In this document: piece by piece, positions 7,941 through 16,707 of the stretch
How positions within the stretch are numbered: position 1 is the stretch's first letter
Layout: the number at the start of each line of letters is the position of its first letter
Source: Leifsonia shinshuensis
GTDB lineage: Bacteria; Actinomycetota; Actinomycetes; Actinomycetales; Microbacteriaceae
Direction: 5' to 3'
Assembly: GCF_022606355.1 (NCBI RefSeq)
Contig: NZ_JAHHZQ010000001.1
Location: forward strand, 1-64,000
DNA length: 64,000 nt
The notes under the pieces: model-generated
What the model was told of the DNA's origin: nothing
The model's database searches: none
Seen by the model: only the letters and a program-made list of their open reading frames with translations
Translations under genes and position numbers: made by a program

Positions 7941-8813
7941 TCAGGCGGGAGTCGTATCGGGGGCGGGGGTCGTCGCCACCACCCAGTCCATCGCCACCCC
8001 CAGCGCCGTCAGCACCGACACGTGCCCCTCTCGCGGCCGCAGCCAGAGTTCGCCGCGGCGCAGGCGCTCGAGCATCCAGCCGGCGTGTGTCGCCGGGATC
8101 ACGCGATCGCGGCCACCCTGCACGAGGAGGGTCGGCGCGGTCACCGCGCCGAGCTCGACCCCCCACGGTGACACGAAGGCCAGGTCGTCGTCGACCTCGC
8201 CGGCCGGCCCCGAGGCTGCACCGGCTCCGGCGTCGGCTCCGAGCGCCGACCAGGCGCCCTTCAACGTCTCGTAGTCGCGGGCCGTGAACGACTCCGGCTC
8301 GAACTCGGCCGTCTCGGCGTGCGCGAGCCGCGCCGGCCGGCCGTCGAGGGCGGCGCGCAGCCCTCCCGGGTCGGCCATCCCGGCGAACCAGTCGACATCT
8401 CCCCAGTAGGGTGCGATTCCGGCGAACGTGACGACGGCCGTGGCCCGCTTCGGCGCGAGCGCCGCGCAGGCGAGCGCGTGCGGGCCACCGCCGGAGGCGC
8501 CCATCGTCGCGAAGCGATCGATGCCCAGCGCGTCGAGCACCGCGATCACATCGGCGGCCGCGGCGGCGACACTGCGGCCGGGGAGCGCGTCGGAGCCGGG
8601 GTAGCCGGGACGCGTGCACGAGACCACGCGCAGGCCCCTGGCGGCGGCCTCCGAGGCCACCGGCTCGATGACGGCGCCGGTCTGCGGGGTCCCGTGGTGC
8701 CAGACCAGCACGGGAGCGTCGTCGCTCCCTCCGGTGTCGAAGTAGCGCACCCGGCGACCGTCGGGGCGGGCGACCGCACCCGACGGTGCCGTCGCGTCGC
8801 TCAGCCCCGCCAC
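7941..8813 (-). CDS. Alpha/beta-hydrolase
   Basis: A 290-residue alpha/beta-hydrolase fold protein. Visible elements: the oxyanion-loop segment WHHGTPQTG near residue 40, the nucleophile elbow GASGGG near residue 105, a plausible acid Asp in LLVQGGRDRVIP and catalytic His in the REGHVSVL segment near the C-terminus. The only reasonable start is a GTG that overlaps the last codons of the upstream deaminase gene by 13 bases, suggesting translational coupling. Substrate unknown; esterase-, epoxide-hydrolase- or lactonase-like members look alike at this level. Confidence 0.8.
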   Translation of the reverse strand: MAGLSDATAPSGAVARPDGRRVRYFDTGGSDDAPVLVWHHGTPQTGAVIEPVASEAAARGLRVVSCTRPGYPGSDALPGRSVAAAAADVIAVLDALGIDRFATMGASGGGPHALACAALAPKRATAVVTFAGIAPYWGDVDWFAGMADPGGLRAALDGRPARLAHAETAEFEPESFTARDYETLKGAWSALGADAGAGAASGPAGEVDDDLAFVSPWGVELGAVTAPTLLVQGGRDRVIPATHAGWMLERLRRGELWLRPREGHVSVLTALGVAMDWVVATTPAPDTTPA

Positions 8814-9814
8814 GCGTCCACCTCGCGCTGCAACGCCGCCTTGCGCGCGTCGGACGCGAAGGAGCCGTCGATCGAGGTGCGGGCGAATCGCTCCGCCGTC
8901 GCCGCGTCGACGCCGAGCGCATCCCGCACGGCGAGGTAGTTGTGGCCGACGTAGCCGCCGAAGTAGGCGGGGTCGTCGGAGTTGATGGTGACCCGCACTC
9001 CGGCGGCGTCGAGCGCCAGCAGCGGATGGTCGGCGAGGTCGGGCACGGTGCGCAGGCGCACGTTCGAGAGGGGGCACACCGTGAGCGGGACGCCCTCGGC
9101 GGCGAGTCGCGCGAGCAGCTGCGGATCCTCCGCCGCCCGGATGCCGTGGTCGACCCGCTCGACGCCCAGCAGATCGAGCGCCTGCCGGATGTACGCGGGC
9201 GGCCCCTCCTCGCCGGCGTGCGCGACCGTGTGCAGCCCGGCGTCCTTCGCACGGGCGAAGACACCCGCGAACAGCTCGGGCGGATAGCCGACCTCGGCGG
9301 AGTCCAGCCCGACGCCGAGCAACCGCTCCGGCCGGGTGAGCGCGGCGCTGAGCACCGCATCGGCCGACTCCACCGGCTGGTCGCGCAGGAAGCACAGGAT
9401 GATCCCGCTGGAGATGTCGAGATCGCGCTCCGCCTCGGCCAGCGCACCGCTGATGCCGTCGACGACGGCCTCCAGCGCGACTCCGCGGCTCACGTGCGCC
9501 TGCGGATCGAAGAACAGCTCCACGTGGCGGAGGCCCTGCTCGGCGGCGGTGCGGAGGTATCGCCGGGTGAGCTCGGCGAAGTCGTCCTCCGTGCGCAGCA
9601 CCGCCATCGTGGCGTAATACAGGTCGAGGAACGACTGCAGGTCGGAGAACTCGTACCGCGCGGCGAGCTCCTCCACCGACGCGTAGGGGAGGGCCACCCC
9701 GTTGCGGTCCGCGAGCTCGAACGCGAGCTCGGGCTCCAGCGTGCCTTCGATGTGGAGGTGGAGTTCGGCCTTCGGCAGGCTGAGCAGGGCTTCGTCGGAC
9801 GGCAGCGAGGTCAT
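8801..9814 (-). CDS. Adenosine/adenine deaminase
   Basis: A 334-residue metal-dependent purine deaminase converting adenosine or adenine to inosine or hypoxanthine. Zinc ligands are visible at His19 and His21 (LHLHIEGT), a third in VAHAGEEG, with the catalytic Glu of that block, the His of DHGI and the Asp pair of NSDDPAYFGGY. The wording HLHIEGT and SDDPAYFGG is closer to adenine deaminase type 2 than to classical Add, so the substrate is open. The ATG at 9814 is supported by gggagg nine bases upstream; an earlier in-frame ATG lacks this. It overlaps the hydrolase gene downstream. Confidence 0.85.
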   Translation of the reverse strand: MTSLPSDEALLSLPKAELHLHIEGTLEPELAFELADRNGVALPYASVEELAARYEFSDLQSFLDLYYATMAVLRTEDDFAELTRRYLRTAAEQGLRHVELFFDPQAHVSRGVALEAVVDGISGALAEAERDLDISSGIILCFLRDQPVESADAVLSAALTRPERLLGVGLDSAEVGYPPELFAGVFARAKDAGLHTVAHAGEEGPPAYIRQALDLLGVERVDHGIRAAEDPQLLARLAAEGVPLTVCPLSNVRLRTVPDLADHPLLALDAAGVRVTINSDDPAYFGGYVGHNYLAVRDALGVDAATAERFARTSIDGSFASDARKAALQREVDAWRG

Positions 9815-9896
9815 GTGCTCGATCCTCCCACCGATGGAGGCGCGATCCGACATCCGGAGGACGAGGTGACCCGTGCAGCGCCGCTAGCGTCGGAGG

Positions 9897-10337
9897 ATGA
9901 CCTCCCTCGTCCGTCGCCGCGTCGCACTGCTCGTCGTGGCGGTGCTGGTCGTCGTGACCGGCCTCACCGTGCACCGGCTGGCCGACGGTTGGATCGGCGG
10001 GTTCACGGGGGATGCGCTCTATGCGGTGCTGATGGTCATGCTGGTCGCCATCGTGGTGCCGCGCGCGCCGAGCGTAGTGGTGGGCGGTGTCGCGTTGGCG
10101 GTGTGCGTCGGGGTGGAGCTGTTGCAGCTCACCGGCGTTCCCGCACTTCTGTCGGCGGCCGTCCCCGGTGTCGAGCTGGTGCTGGGGACGACCTTCCAGG
10201 CGACCGATCTGCTCGCCTACGCCCTGGGTGCGCTGGGTGCGACGTTCGTCGACCTCCTCGTCAGGAGACGCGCAGCAGGATCTTCCCGAGGTGAGCGGAC
10301 GACTCCATCCGCCGGTGCGCCTGAGCCGCGTCCGTGA
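9897..10337 (+). CDS. DUF2809-family membrane protein
   Basis: A 146-residue membrane protein with four helices (about residues 8-27, 38-60, 62-85 and 100-122), including a VELLQL segment and the ATDLLAYALGALGA helix, both typical of DUF2809 proteins. Function unknown. The last 77 bases lie antisense to the 3' end of the oxidoreductase gene, and the final 25 residues are a polar, Pro/Arg-rich tail, so the reading frame probably extended by loss of an earlier stop. Start ATG follows a short purine stretch; the gene diverges from the deaminase gene. Confidence 0.65.
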   Translation: MTSLVRRRVALLVVAVLVVVTGLTVHRLADGWIGGFTGDALYAVLMVMLVAIVVPRAPSVVVGGVALAVCVGVELLQLTGVPALLSAAVPGVELVLGTTFQATDLLAYALGALGATFVDLLVRRRAAGSSRGERTTPSAGAPEPRP

Positions 10338-11247
10338 ACGGGAACACCGAGTCGATGACGGGGCGCACGGCTCCGGCCTCCAGCAGCGGCCAGACGTTCT
10401 CGCGCACCGACGAGATGACAGCGACCCGCTCGGCCAGCGGGCGTGCGCGCAGGGTCGTGCCCTGGATGCGCGCGCGCTTGCGCATCAGCAGCCCCATGTC
10501 GACGGCGGCCGGTGCGTGGTCGCGGACCGCGATCGACATGATCCGGCCTCCGGTCGCGAGCGCTCGCAGATCCCGGGCGATGTAGTCGCCTCCCACGATG
10601 TCGAGTACGACGTCGGCGCCGCGGCCGTCGGTGAACGCGAGGACCGCGGCGACGAAGTCGTCTGTGCGGTAGTCGACGGCCGCCTCGGCGCCGAGCGAGC
10701 GGCAGAACGCCGCCTTCTCCGCGCTGCCCGCCGTCGCGATCGCGTGCGATCCGAGCGCACGGGCCAGCTGGATCGCCATCGAGCCGATCCCGCTCGACCC
10801 GCCGTGGACGAGAAGGGTCTCTCCCGGAGCCAGGGCGCCGAGGTCGAACACGTTCGACCAGACCGTGGCCGCGACTTCGGGGAGGCCGGCGGCCTCCACC
10901 GGGTCGACACCCTCCGGGACCGGAAGGACCAGCCCGGCGTCGACCGTGACGAACTCGGCGTAGCCTCCACCCGGCAACAGGGCGCAGACGGTGTCGCCCT
11001 CGCGCCACCGGCCCGGCTCGACATCGTCGCCGATCGCGTCGATGATGCCGGAGACCTCGAGTCCCGGCCATTCGGGCGCGCCGGGCGGCGACGGGTAATG
11101 GCCGCGACGCTGGCTCAGATCGGCGCCGTTGAGCCCGGCGGCGATCACTCGGATGCGCACCTCGCCCGGCGCCGGCAGCGGGTCGGCGACCTCGGCCAGC
11201 GTGAGGACCTCCGCCTCGCCGGGCTGCTGGACGACGACGGCGCGCAT
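10261..11247 (-). CDS. NADPH:quinone oxidoreductase, zinc-free MDR family
   Basis: A 328-residue medium-chain dehydrogenase/reductase. The N-terminal GroES-like domain contains GAEVLTL-type and GLNGADLSQRRGHYP segments typical of quinone oxidoreductases (Qor/PIG3 group) and lacks the structural zinc cysteines. The Rossmann domain has HGGSSGIGSMAIQLARA near residue 145, and NADPH is the likely cofactor. It is the third gene of the exporter operon: its ATG shares one base with the TGA of the upstream ABC permease. Members reduce quinones or reactive enones, so a detoxification role beside an exporter is plausible. Confidence 0.85.
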   Translation of the reverse strand: MRAVVVQQPGEAEVLTLAEVADPLPAPGEVRIRVIAAGLNGADLSQRRGHYPSPPGAPEWPGLEVSGIIDAIGDDVEPGRWREGDTVCALLPGGGYAEFVTVDAGLVLPVPEGVDPVEAAGLPEVAATVWSNVFDLGALAPGETLLVHGGSSGIGSMAIQLARALGSHAIATAGSAEKAAFCRSLGAEAAVDYRTDDFVAAVLAFTDGRGADVVLDIVGGDYIARDLRALATGGRIMSIAVRDHAPAAVDMGLLMRKRARIQGTTLRARPLAERVAVISSVRENVWPLLEAGAVRPVIDSVFPFTDAAQAHRRMESSAHLGKILLRVS

Positions 11248-12491
11248 CACCGGACCGCCGTGCGTCCCGGTCCGGTGCGGCGGCCGAGCACGTCCCGGAT
11301 CCTGACCTTGCTGGAGTACTCGATCGAGCCGTAGCGGAACAGCCGCACCGCCAGCCGCAGCACCACGAACGACAGGGCGAACAGCTCGACGATGATCACG
11401 ATCGCCTGCCAGAGCGGCAGCGATCCGAAGGCGTTGAGGATGAGCGCCGTGATCGGGGCCGTGTACGGGAAGTACGCCAGGATCTGGACGATCGGGGCGC
11501 CGGGCGTGCTGACGGCGTAGCTCGACGCGTAGAGCGGGATGACCACGGCGAAGACGACGACGGAGAAGAACGGCGCGGCGTCCTTCGCCGTCGGCATCAC
11601 CGCGCCCACGGCAACCAGGGTGCCGGTGAAGAGGGCGAATCCGCCGAGTGTGATCAGCGCCCCGATGATCATCTTCTGCGGGTCGAAGACGAGGCTGCTG
11701 AGGTCGAGGCTCGGGATGGCGAGCTGGTCGCGGAAGAACAGGTAGCCGACCACGACGGGCAGTGCGAACACCGCGATCTGGATGAGCCCGACCGCGAACA
11801 GCGAGACCACTTTGCCGACCAGGAGGTTGGTCGGGTTGATCGTCGTCAGGATCATCTCCGTGACGCGGTTCTCCTTCTCCTCCAGCGTGGAGTTCAGCAT
11901 CTGGTTGCCGAGGAAGACGATGACGACGAAGAACGCGGCCAAGAAGATCAGGGCCGGCAGGATCGCCTCGAATCCGGGGGCGACGGCCCCGTTCTTGAAC
12001 GTGGTCGTCGTCGTGTTGGTCTCACCTCGGAGGATGGCGACGTCTACCGGGCTGGACAGCTTCTGTTCGACGCTCGCCGACAGCAGCGACTGCGCGACGG
12101 CCGAGTACTTGCTGTTCTGGAACACGCCGGCGTCTGCGCCGTAGACCTTGATCGCCTGCTTCGAGGGATCGGCCGGGTAGTCGAAGAAGGCGGGGGTGCC
12201 GCCGATCTGCACCTCTTCGACGCCCTCGGAGCTGCTCACGATCTGCTTGCCCCCGTAGCTGTGCGCGATCGCCGGGTCGACCAGGCCCGACGCGTCGACG
12301 TAGAGGAAGTCGAAGCGTGCGTTCTTCTGCTGGTCCGCGGTGTTGGCGCTGGTGACGTTGGCCGAGATGAGGAGTGCGCCCAGCCCGAAGACGAGGATGG
12401 GGAGGATGAGCGTCACCGCCCAGAAACTGCGCTTCTTGATCGTTCGCGTGAACTCGAACGCGATGACGGTGGAGAGGTTGTGGCGGGCCAT
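11247..12491 (-). CDS. ABC-2 type exporter permease (NatB-like)
   Basis: A 414-residue permease. It shows the NatB/YhaP layout: one N-terminal membrane helix (about 25-45), a large extracytoplasmic domain of about 130 residues, then five to six helices in the C-terminal half, with the ENRVTEMILTTINP segment that is diagnostic of this group. With the ATPase immediately upstream (two bases between stop and start) it forms a two-component exporter. NatAB-like systems export sodium or drugs; the substrate here is unknown. Confidence 0.85.
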   Translation of the reverse strand: MARHNLSTVIAFEFTRTIKKRSFWAVTLILPILVFGLGALLISANVTSANTADQQKNARFDFLYVDASGLVDPAIAHSYGGKQIVSSSEGVEEVQIGGTPAFFDYPADPSKQAIKVYGADAGVFQNSKYSAVAQSLLSASVEQKLSSPVDVAILRGETNTTTTTFKNGAVAPGFEAILPALIFLAAFFVVIVFLGNQMLNSTLEEKENRVTEMILTTINPTNLLVGKVVSLFAVGLIQIAVFALPVVVGYLFFRDQLAIPSLDLSSLVFDPQKMIIGALITLGGFALFTGTLVAVGAVMPTAKDAAPFFSVVVFAVVIPLYASSYAVSTPGAPIVQILAYFPYTAPITALILNAFGSLPLWQAIVIIVELFALSFVVLRLAVRLFRYGSIEYSSKVRIRDVLGRRTGPGRTAVR

Positions 12492-12493
12492 GG

Positions 12494-13465
12494 TCAGTCC
12501 TCCTCGCGGCTGGAGGCGCCGTAGACCTCGACGAAGATGTCGTCGAGCGATTTGCGGGTGGGGGCGAAGCGGGTGATGTGGAGGCCGGCCTCCACGAGCG
12601 AGCGCAGGATCGCGGCGGTGTCGGCGTCGTTCGCGACCTCCAGCTCGGCGTGGCCGCCCTGGTCCTTCGCGATGCGGTAGTCGGGGGAAGCCGGGACAGC
12701 GCCGTCATGGTCGACGTGCACGACGGTGCCGCCGAACTGCTCCTGCACCTCCGAGACCGTGCCGTAGGCGCGCGAGACGCCGTCTTTGAGGAGGATGACG
12801 CGGTCGCAGAGCCGCTCGACTTCCTCCATCTGATGGGTCACCATCATGACGGTGGAGCCCGCGCGCTTCTGGTCGTCGATGATGTCCATCAGCAGGCGGC
12901 GGTTCACGGGGTCGAAGCCTTTGGTCGGCTCGTCGAGGATCAGCAGTTCCGGCTGGTTCATGATCGTGACGCCGAGCTGCACCTTCTGCTGCTGGCCGCC
13001 GGAGAGCTTGTCGAGCCGGATCTTCTCCTTCTCGCCGATGCCGACGCGTTCCAGATAGTCCCGCGACCAGCGGCGGGCCTGCTCGGCCCCGAGCCCCTTG
13101 AGCCGGCCGAAGTAGACCATGACGTCGATGACGGACTCCTTCTTGTAGAGGCCGCGCTCCTCCGGGAGGTAGCCGAGACGTTCCCCGGTCTCCGGCGAGA
13201 ACTCCTTGCCGTCGATGTGCAGGACGCCCGCGGTCGGCTGGTAGATGCCGAGGAGGGCGCGGATGGTCGTGGTCTTGCCGGAGCCGTTGCTGCCGAGGAA
13301 GCCGAACGTCTCACCGCGGGCGATGTCGAAGGAGAGGTCGCGGATTACGGTCGTGCGGCCGAAGTCCATCCTGAAGCCGGCGATGTGGACGAGGGGCTCG
13401 GCGTCGGCGCCGGGCGCGGTCGTGGCGGGGGCGGTCGTGGCGGGCGCGTCTGGTGGAGTGCTCAC
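12494..13465 (-). CDS. ABC transporter ATP-binding protein (NatA-like)
   Basis: A 323-residue ATPase. Walker A is GSNGSGKT, the signature is LSGGQQQK, Walker B LLILDEPTKG, with the H-loop in VTHQMEE. The C-terminal 80 residues form the extension found in NatA-type exporters. The first 20 residues are a Pro/Thr/Ala-rich linker, and the GTG at 13465 is the first start in frame after the intergenic region. It heads the operon ATPase-permease-oxidoreductase and diverges from an ArsR-type gene, with a palindrome (13522-13543) between them. Confidence 0.88.
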   Translation of the reverse strand: MSTPPDAPATTAPATTAPGADAEPLVHIAGFRMDFGRTTVIRDLSFDIARGETFGFLGSNGSGKTTTIRALLGIYQPTAGVLHIDGKEFSPETGERLGYLPEERGLYKKESVIDVMVYFGRLKGLGAEQARRWSRDYLERVGIGEKEKIRLDKLSGGQQQKVQLGVTIMNQPELLILDEPTKGFDPVNRRLLMDIIDDQKRAGSTVMMVTHQMEEVERLCDRVILLKDGVSRAYGTVSEVQEQFGGTVVHVDHDGAVPASPDYRIAKDQGGHAELEVANDADTAAILRSLVEAGLHITRFAPTRKSLDDIFVEVYGASSREED

Positions 13466-13521
13466 GCAGTCGAGCCTAGGGGAGCGGCGGCGCTTGCGTC
13501 CGGGCGACGGGCGGCGTACCG

Positions 13522-13543
13522 TTATCAATAGAAGTGTTGATAA
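13522..13543. promoter_or_regulatory. Inverted repeat, likely ArsR-type operator
   Basis: Arms ttatcaa (13522-13528) and ttgataa (13537-13543) are perfect around eight bases. The site lies 15 bases upstream of the regulator's ATG and 56 bases from the divergent exporter gene, so one repressor could control both directions. Confidence 0.6.
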
Positions 13544-13558
13544 AAGGAATTGTTGGAT

Positions 13559-13942
13559 ATGACGTGGAGTGAATCGAATCCCGCAGCGCAGGAGCGACTC
13601 GATCGAGCGTTCCAGGCGCTCTCGGACCCGGTGCGCCGAGCGATCATCGCGCGGCTCAGCACCGGGCCGGCGACCGTGAACGAGCTCGCCGAGCCGTTCG
13701 CGATCACGACCCAGGCGGTGTCTCGCCACATCCGCGTGCTGGAGGAGGCCGGGCTCGTCACGCGCAGCCGCGACGCACAGCGCCGGCCGGTGCACCTGCG
13801 CGCCGGCGCTCTCGAAGAGCTCACGTCCTGGATCGATCGCTACCGGTTGATCCACGAGCAACGATTCCGCACGCTCGACACCGTGCTCGGCGACCTCGCG
13901 CACGCCGACACGTCCACCCACCAGAACGCGAAGAAGGAATGA
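13559..13942 (+). CDS. ArsR-family regulator
   Basis: A 127-residue winged-helix repressor of the ArsR group that pairs with SRPBCC proteins. The DNA-binding core runs LSDPVRRAIIARLSTGPATV to about residue 75, with the recognition helix TTQAVSRHIRVLEEAGL. There is no cysteine metal site, so it is not a classical arsenic sensor. The ATG at 13559 has aagga about ten bases upstream; a TTG three codons earlier is an alternative. The SRPBCC gene follows after five bases. The palindrome just upstream suggests autoregulation. Confidence 0.85.
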   Translation: MTWSESNPAAQERLDRAFQALSDPVRRAIIARLSTGPATVNELAEPFAITTQAVSRHIRVLEEAGLVTRSRDAQRRPVHLRAGALEELTSWIDRYRLIHEQRFRTLDTVLGDLAHADTSTHQNAKKE

Positions 13943-13947
13943 GAGCA

Positions 13948-14421
13948 ATGACCAACGACGTCACCATCACCGCCCCGGAGGGCCTGCCCTTCATCGACAT
14001 CGAACGCGAGTTCGACTACCCCGTCGAACTGGTGTTCCGCGCGCACAAGGAGCCGGATCTGTTCAAGCGCTGGCTCGGGCCGCGGGGCTACGAGATGGAC
14101 CTGGAGCAGTTCGACTTCACGACAGGCGGCCGCTACCGCTACGTCCACACCGTTGGCGGCGAGTCCTACGCGTTCAACGGGGTCTTCCACGTCGTGCGCG
14201 ACAACGAGTTCGCCATCCAGACCTTCGAGTTCGAAGGGTACCCGGATGTCGTGAGCGTGGAGTCGATCCGCTTCGAACCGCTCGAGGGCGGACGCAGCCG
14301 GCTGCACGTCCACGCGGTCTACCCGAGCCTGGAGGCCCGGGACGGCATGGTCGCGTCGGGTCAGGCGAAGGGGGTCACCGAGGGCTACGAGCAGCTGGAC
14401 GAGGTGCTCGCGAGCATCTGA
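13948..14421 (+). CDS. SRPBCC (AHSA1-like) domain protein
   Basis: A 157-residue START/Bet v1-type fold protein. Family hallmarks are the IEREFDYPVELVFRAHKEPD opening, the RWLGPRGYEM segment and a FEFEGYPD / TRSRLHVH-type strand pair later on. Such proteins have a deep hydrophobic pocket that may bind small ligands. The ArsR-SRPBCC gene pair is very common in actinobacteria. ATG at 13948 has aagaagga nine bases upstream; the ATG at 13939 overlaps the preceding stop but is less well placed. Confidence 0.8.
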   Translation: MTNDVTITAPEGLPFIDIEREFDYPVELVFRAHKEPDLFKRWLGPRGYEMDLEQFDFTTGGRYRYVHTVGGESYAFNGVFHVVRDNEFAIQTFEFEGYPDVVSVESIRFEPLEGGRSRLHVHAVYPSLEARDGMVASGQAKGVTEGYEQLDEVLASI

Positions 14422-14436
14422 GGCGCGGCGCTCCGC

Positions 14437-15240
14437 CTACGCGAGCGCGTCGAGCAGGGCCGGGTGCAGCAGTCCGTTGGAGGCCAGCGACGACCCGTTG
14501 GCCGGGCCGGGCTCTCCGGTCGCCGAGGTGAACGTGCCTCCGGCCTCCTCGACGATCGGGATGAGCGCGGCCAGGTCATAGGTCTTCACGTCGAACTCGC
14601 CCACGGCGTCGAGGAGGCCCTCGGCCAGCAGCATGTACGACCACATGTCGCCGTACGCGCGGTCGCGCCACACCCGGCGGGTCAGGGCGACGAGCCGGTC
14701 GAGGTAGCCGGCCTCATCCCACTGGGCGATGCTCTGGAAGCTGATCGAGGCGTGCTCGAGGTCGGCGACCGCGGAGACACGGATCGGGCGAGGCTGGGCG
14801 CCGGGGGCGTCGGTCGTCCACGCGCCGTCGCCGGTCTCCGCCCACCAGCGCTTGCCGAGAGCGGGGGAGCTGACCACTCCGATCACCGGCCTCCCGTCGA
14901 TCGCCAGCGCGATGAGGGTGCCCCAGACGGGCACGCCGCGCAGGTAGTTTGACGTGCCGTCGATCGGGTCGATGATCCACTGCCGACTCGCGTCGCCCTC
15001 CGTGCCGTACTCCTCGCCGAGGATGCCGTCGCCGGGCCGATCGGCCGCGAGCGCCTCCCGGATCGCCCGCTCGACGGCGAGGTCGGCCTCTGTGACGAAC
15101 GTGCGGTCGGGCTTGGTGTCGATGTGGAGGCCGCGCTCGCGGAAGTGCGCGGAGGAGATCCCGTCGGCGAGATCGGCGAGCCGGAGCGCGAGCGCCAGGT
15201 CGGAGGAGAGGGGCCGGTCGGTGTCGCGTGCGTCGGTCAC
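14437..15240 (-). CDS. hisN: Histidinol-phosphatase, inositol-monophosphatase type
   Basis: A 267-residue magnesium-dependent phosphatase. The three family motifs are present: GEEYG near residue 75, the metal-binding WIIDPIDGTSNYLRG near 89-103 and the YDLAALIPIVEEAGG block near 220. The segment RAYGDMWSYMLLAEG is typical of actinobacterial HisN, which removes phosphate from histidinol phosphate in histidine synthesis. A broader inositol-phosphatase role remains possible. It converges with the SRPBCC gene and is isolated from other his genes. Confidence 0.82.
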   Translation of the reverse strand: MTDARDTDRPLSSDLALALRLADLADGISSAHFRERGLHIDTKPDRTFVTEADLAVERAIREALAADRPGDGILGEEYGTEGDASRQWIIDPIDGTSNYLRGVPVWGTLIALAIDGRPVIGVVSSPALGKRWWAETGDGAWTTDAPGAQPRPIRVSAVADLEHASISFQSIAQWDEAGYLDRLVALTRRVWRDRAYGDMWSYMLLAEGLLDAVGEFDVKTYDLAALIPIVEEAGGTFTSATGEPGPANGSSLASNGLLHPALLDALA

Positions 15241-15362
15241 GCCAGGAGCCTAGCGGCCCAGCACCCAGACACGCCCGGGCGTCTCATCCGACGCCCCTCG
15301 ATTGGCGAAGCGCCCGACCCGGATGCTAATGTTGAGCCTCGGTCCGGGAAACCGAACCGAAT

Positions 15363-15435
15363 GCGCCTCTAGCTCAATCGGCAGAGCAATTGACTCTTAA
15401 TCAATGGGTTCAGGGTTCAAGTCCCTGGGGGCGCA
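15363..15435 (+). tRNA. tRNA-Lys (anticodon CTT)
   Basis: A complete cloverleaf: acceptor gcgcctc pairs with ggggcgc, D-arm around tagctcaatcggcagagca, anticodon stem attga/tcaat with loop ctcttaa giving anticodon CTT, T-arm caggg/ccctg with loop ttcaagt. CCA is not encoded; the sequence after the discriminator A is ccc. A strong terminator follows 20 bases later, so it is transcribed alone. Confidence 0.95.
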
Positions 15436-15455
15436 CCCGACACCGCAGGTGGCGA

Positions 15456-15496
15456 GAAGCCCCCGATCCCTTGGAAACACTGGGATCGGGGGCTTC
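15456..15496 (+). terminator. Intrinsic terminator after tRNA-Lys
   Basis: A perfect 15-bp stem (gaagcccccgatccc / gggatcgggggcttc) with loop ttggaaacact, followed by ttcgtttt. It is a strong rho-independent terminator for the tRNA gene. Confidence 0.88.
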
Positions 15497-15682
15497 TTCG
15501 TTTTCGCGGGTGGGTGTGCGATGAGGTCGTTTGCTCGCCTATTACCCACATCCGCTTTCGCCGCCCCGTGTCGATCGAGCATGGGAGCACGGACGACCGC
15601 GGAGGACTGACGGTGGTCCGTCGCCGCGGGACGTGCCACTGCCCTGTGCCACAATTCGACTACCCGAGCGAGGGGGAGTGGC

Positions 15683-15934
15683 GTGCCCAACCTGGTGCGA
15701 GCAATCGTCCCGATGGTCAGCGGCGGTGTGTTCGCGATCATCGGCGTTCTGCTGTGGCGTCATGCCGAGGGCGCGGCCGAGTCCTTTCGAAAGACGGGTT
15801 CGATGTTTTTCGGCGACAAGACGGCTGACACCGTCTACACGGCGTGGAACCTGAAGTGGGGAGCCGGCGCGGCCGTCGTGATCGGCGCGATCATGTTCGT
15901 CTCGGGTCTGATCGCCACCATCCGGCTTCTCTGA
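15683..15934 (+). CDS. Small membrane protein
   Basis: An 83-residue protein with two hydrophobic segments (about residues 6-24 and 58-80) and a polar middle containing FRKTGSMFFGDK. GTG start with ggggga about seven bases upstream. Function and family unknown. It begins the accessory stretch after the tRNA and is followed within 36 bases by another membrane protein, so the two may form an operon. Confidence 0.6.
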   Translation: MPNLVRAIVPMVSGGVFAIIGVLLWRHAEGAAESFRKTGSMFFGDKTADTVYTAWNLKWGAGAAVVIGAIMFVSGLIATIRLL

Positions 15935-15970
15935 GGCGACCGTCAACCAAGCATGCGAAAAGGGGGAGTT

Positions 15971-16615
15971 GTGCGAGCCCGAGTCCTCACCCGGTGGGTC
16001 GCGTACTACGCGTTCGCCCTCCTCTGGCTGATCTTCCTGGCGTTCATGATGATCCAGCGGATTCGGACATCATCGCTGGGTTCCTCGACGGAGTTGACCA
16101 TCGCGATAGTGGTGCTCGGCGGAGCGTTCCTCGCCGCGGCCGTTGGTTTCCCGTTGTGGGTTCTCCCGAACGTTCGATGCCGCGCCGAGCTACGTCGTCG
16201 CTTTCCCGAGGCGGTCGTACTCGTCGCGCGACGCGATGATTTCCGCCCTTTCATCGACGTGGACGCGCTCGACATCCCGTACCGGAGAATTCCGTACTTC
16301 CTCACGGTTGTTGCAGCTCGAGACTCACTCGCGGCCTGGGCCGGAGGCGATCCGGGAGAACAGCCCCGAGAGCTCGCTTCGATTCCGTGGCTCCTGTTGG
16401 CCCCATTCGAGCAGGCCGCGACAGAGGGAGCGCTTCCGCAGTTCGTCCTGCGTTCCACCGCGCAGTGGAACGGCGAAGAGCAACCGCTGCAGTTGACACT
16501 GGGATCCAACGCATTCGGCGGGCTCTTCCCGCAGACCTACGGAAGTTCCCGCGCAGCTCTCGCCGCGCTCAACGCACGCGCGGGATGGCTCGAGGATGAG
16601 TTGCCGCAGACCTGA
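15971..16615 (+). CDS. Membrane-anchored protein of unknown function
   Basis: A 214-residue protein with two N-terminal membrane helices (about residues 7-29 and 40-63) and a soluble domain of about 145 residues. The soluble part has no recognised motif; it contains RRDDFRPF and PYRRIPYF segments. GTG at 15971 is preferred because an aggggga motif sits four to five bases upstream; an ATG at 15953 overlaps that motif. Similar two-helix proteins with a cytosolic domain are common orphan genes in Microbacteriaceae. Confidence 0.6.
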   Translation: MRARVLTRWVAYYAFALLWLIFLAFMMIQRIRTSSLGSSTELTIAIVVLGGAFLAAAVGFPLWVLPNVRCRAELRRRFPEAVVLVARRDDFRPFIDVDALDIPYRRIPYFLTVVAARDSLAAWAGGDPGEQPRELASIPWLLLAPFEQAATEGALPQFVLRSTAQWNGEEQPLQLTLGSNAFGGLFPQTYGSSRAALAALNARAGWLEDELPQT

Positions 16616-16707
16616 GCCTGGGCGAACGGTGAGGCAGATCCCGGGCGATGTCCTGCGCGAGAGCACAGACTCGGAGATGCCAGGCGCGGATTCCTCGCCG
16701 GCCTCGG

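Noticed and set aside
5449-9447. A 1332-codon open frame on the minus strand
   Set aside because: Only its last 470 codons (the APC permease from 6861) are a real gene. The upstream part is antisense or out of frame to the surface-protein, hydrolase and deaminase genes and has Arg/Ala-rich shadow composition.
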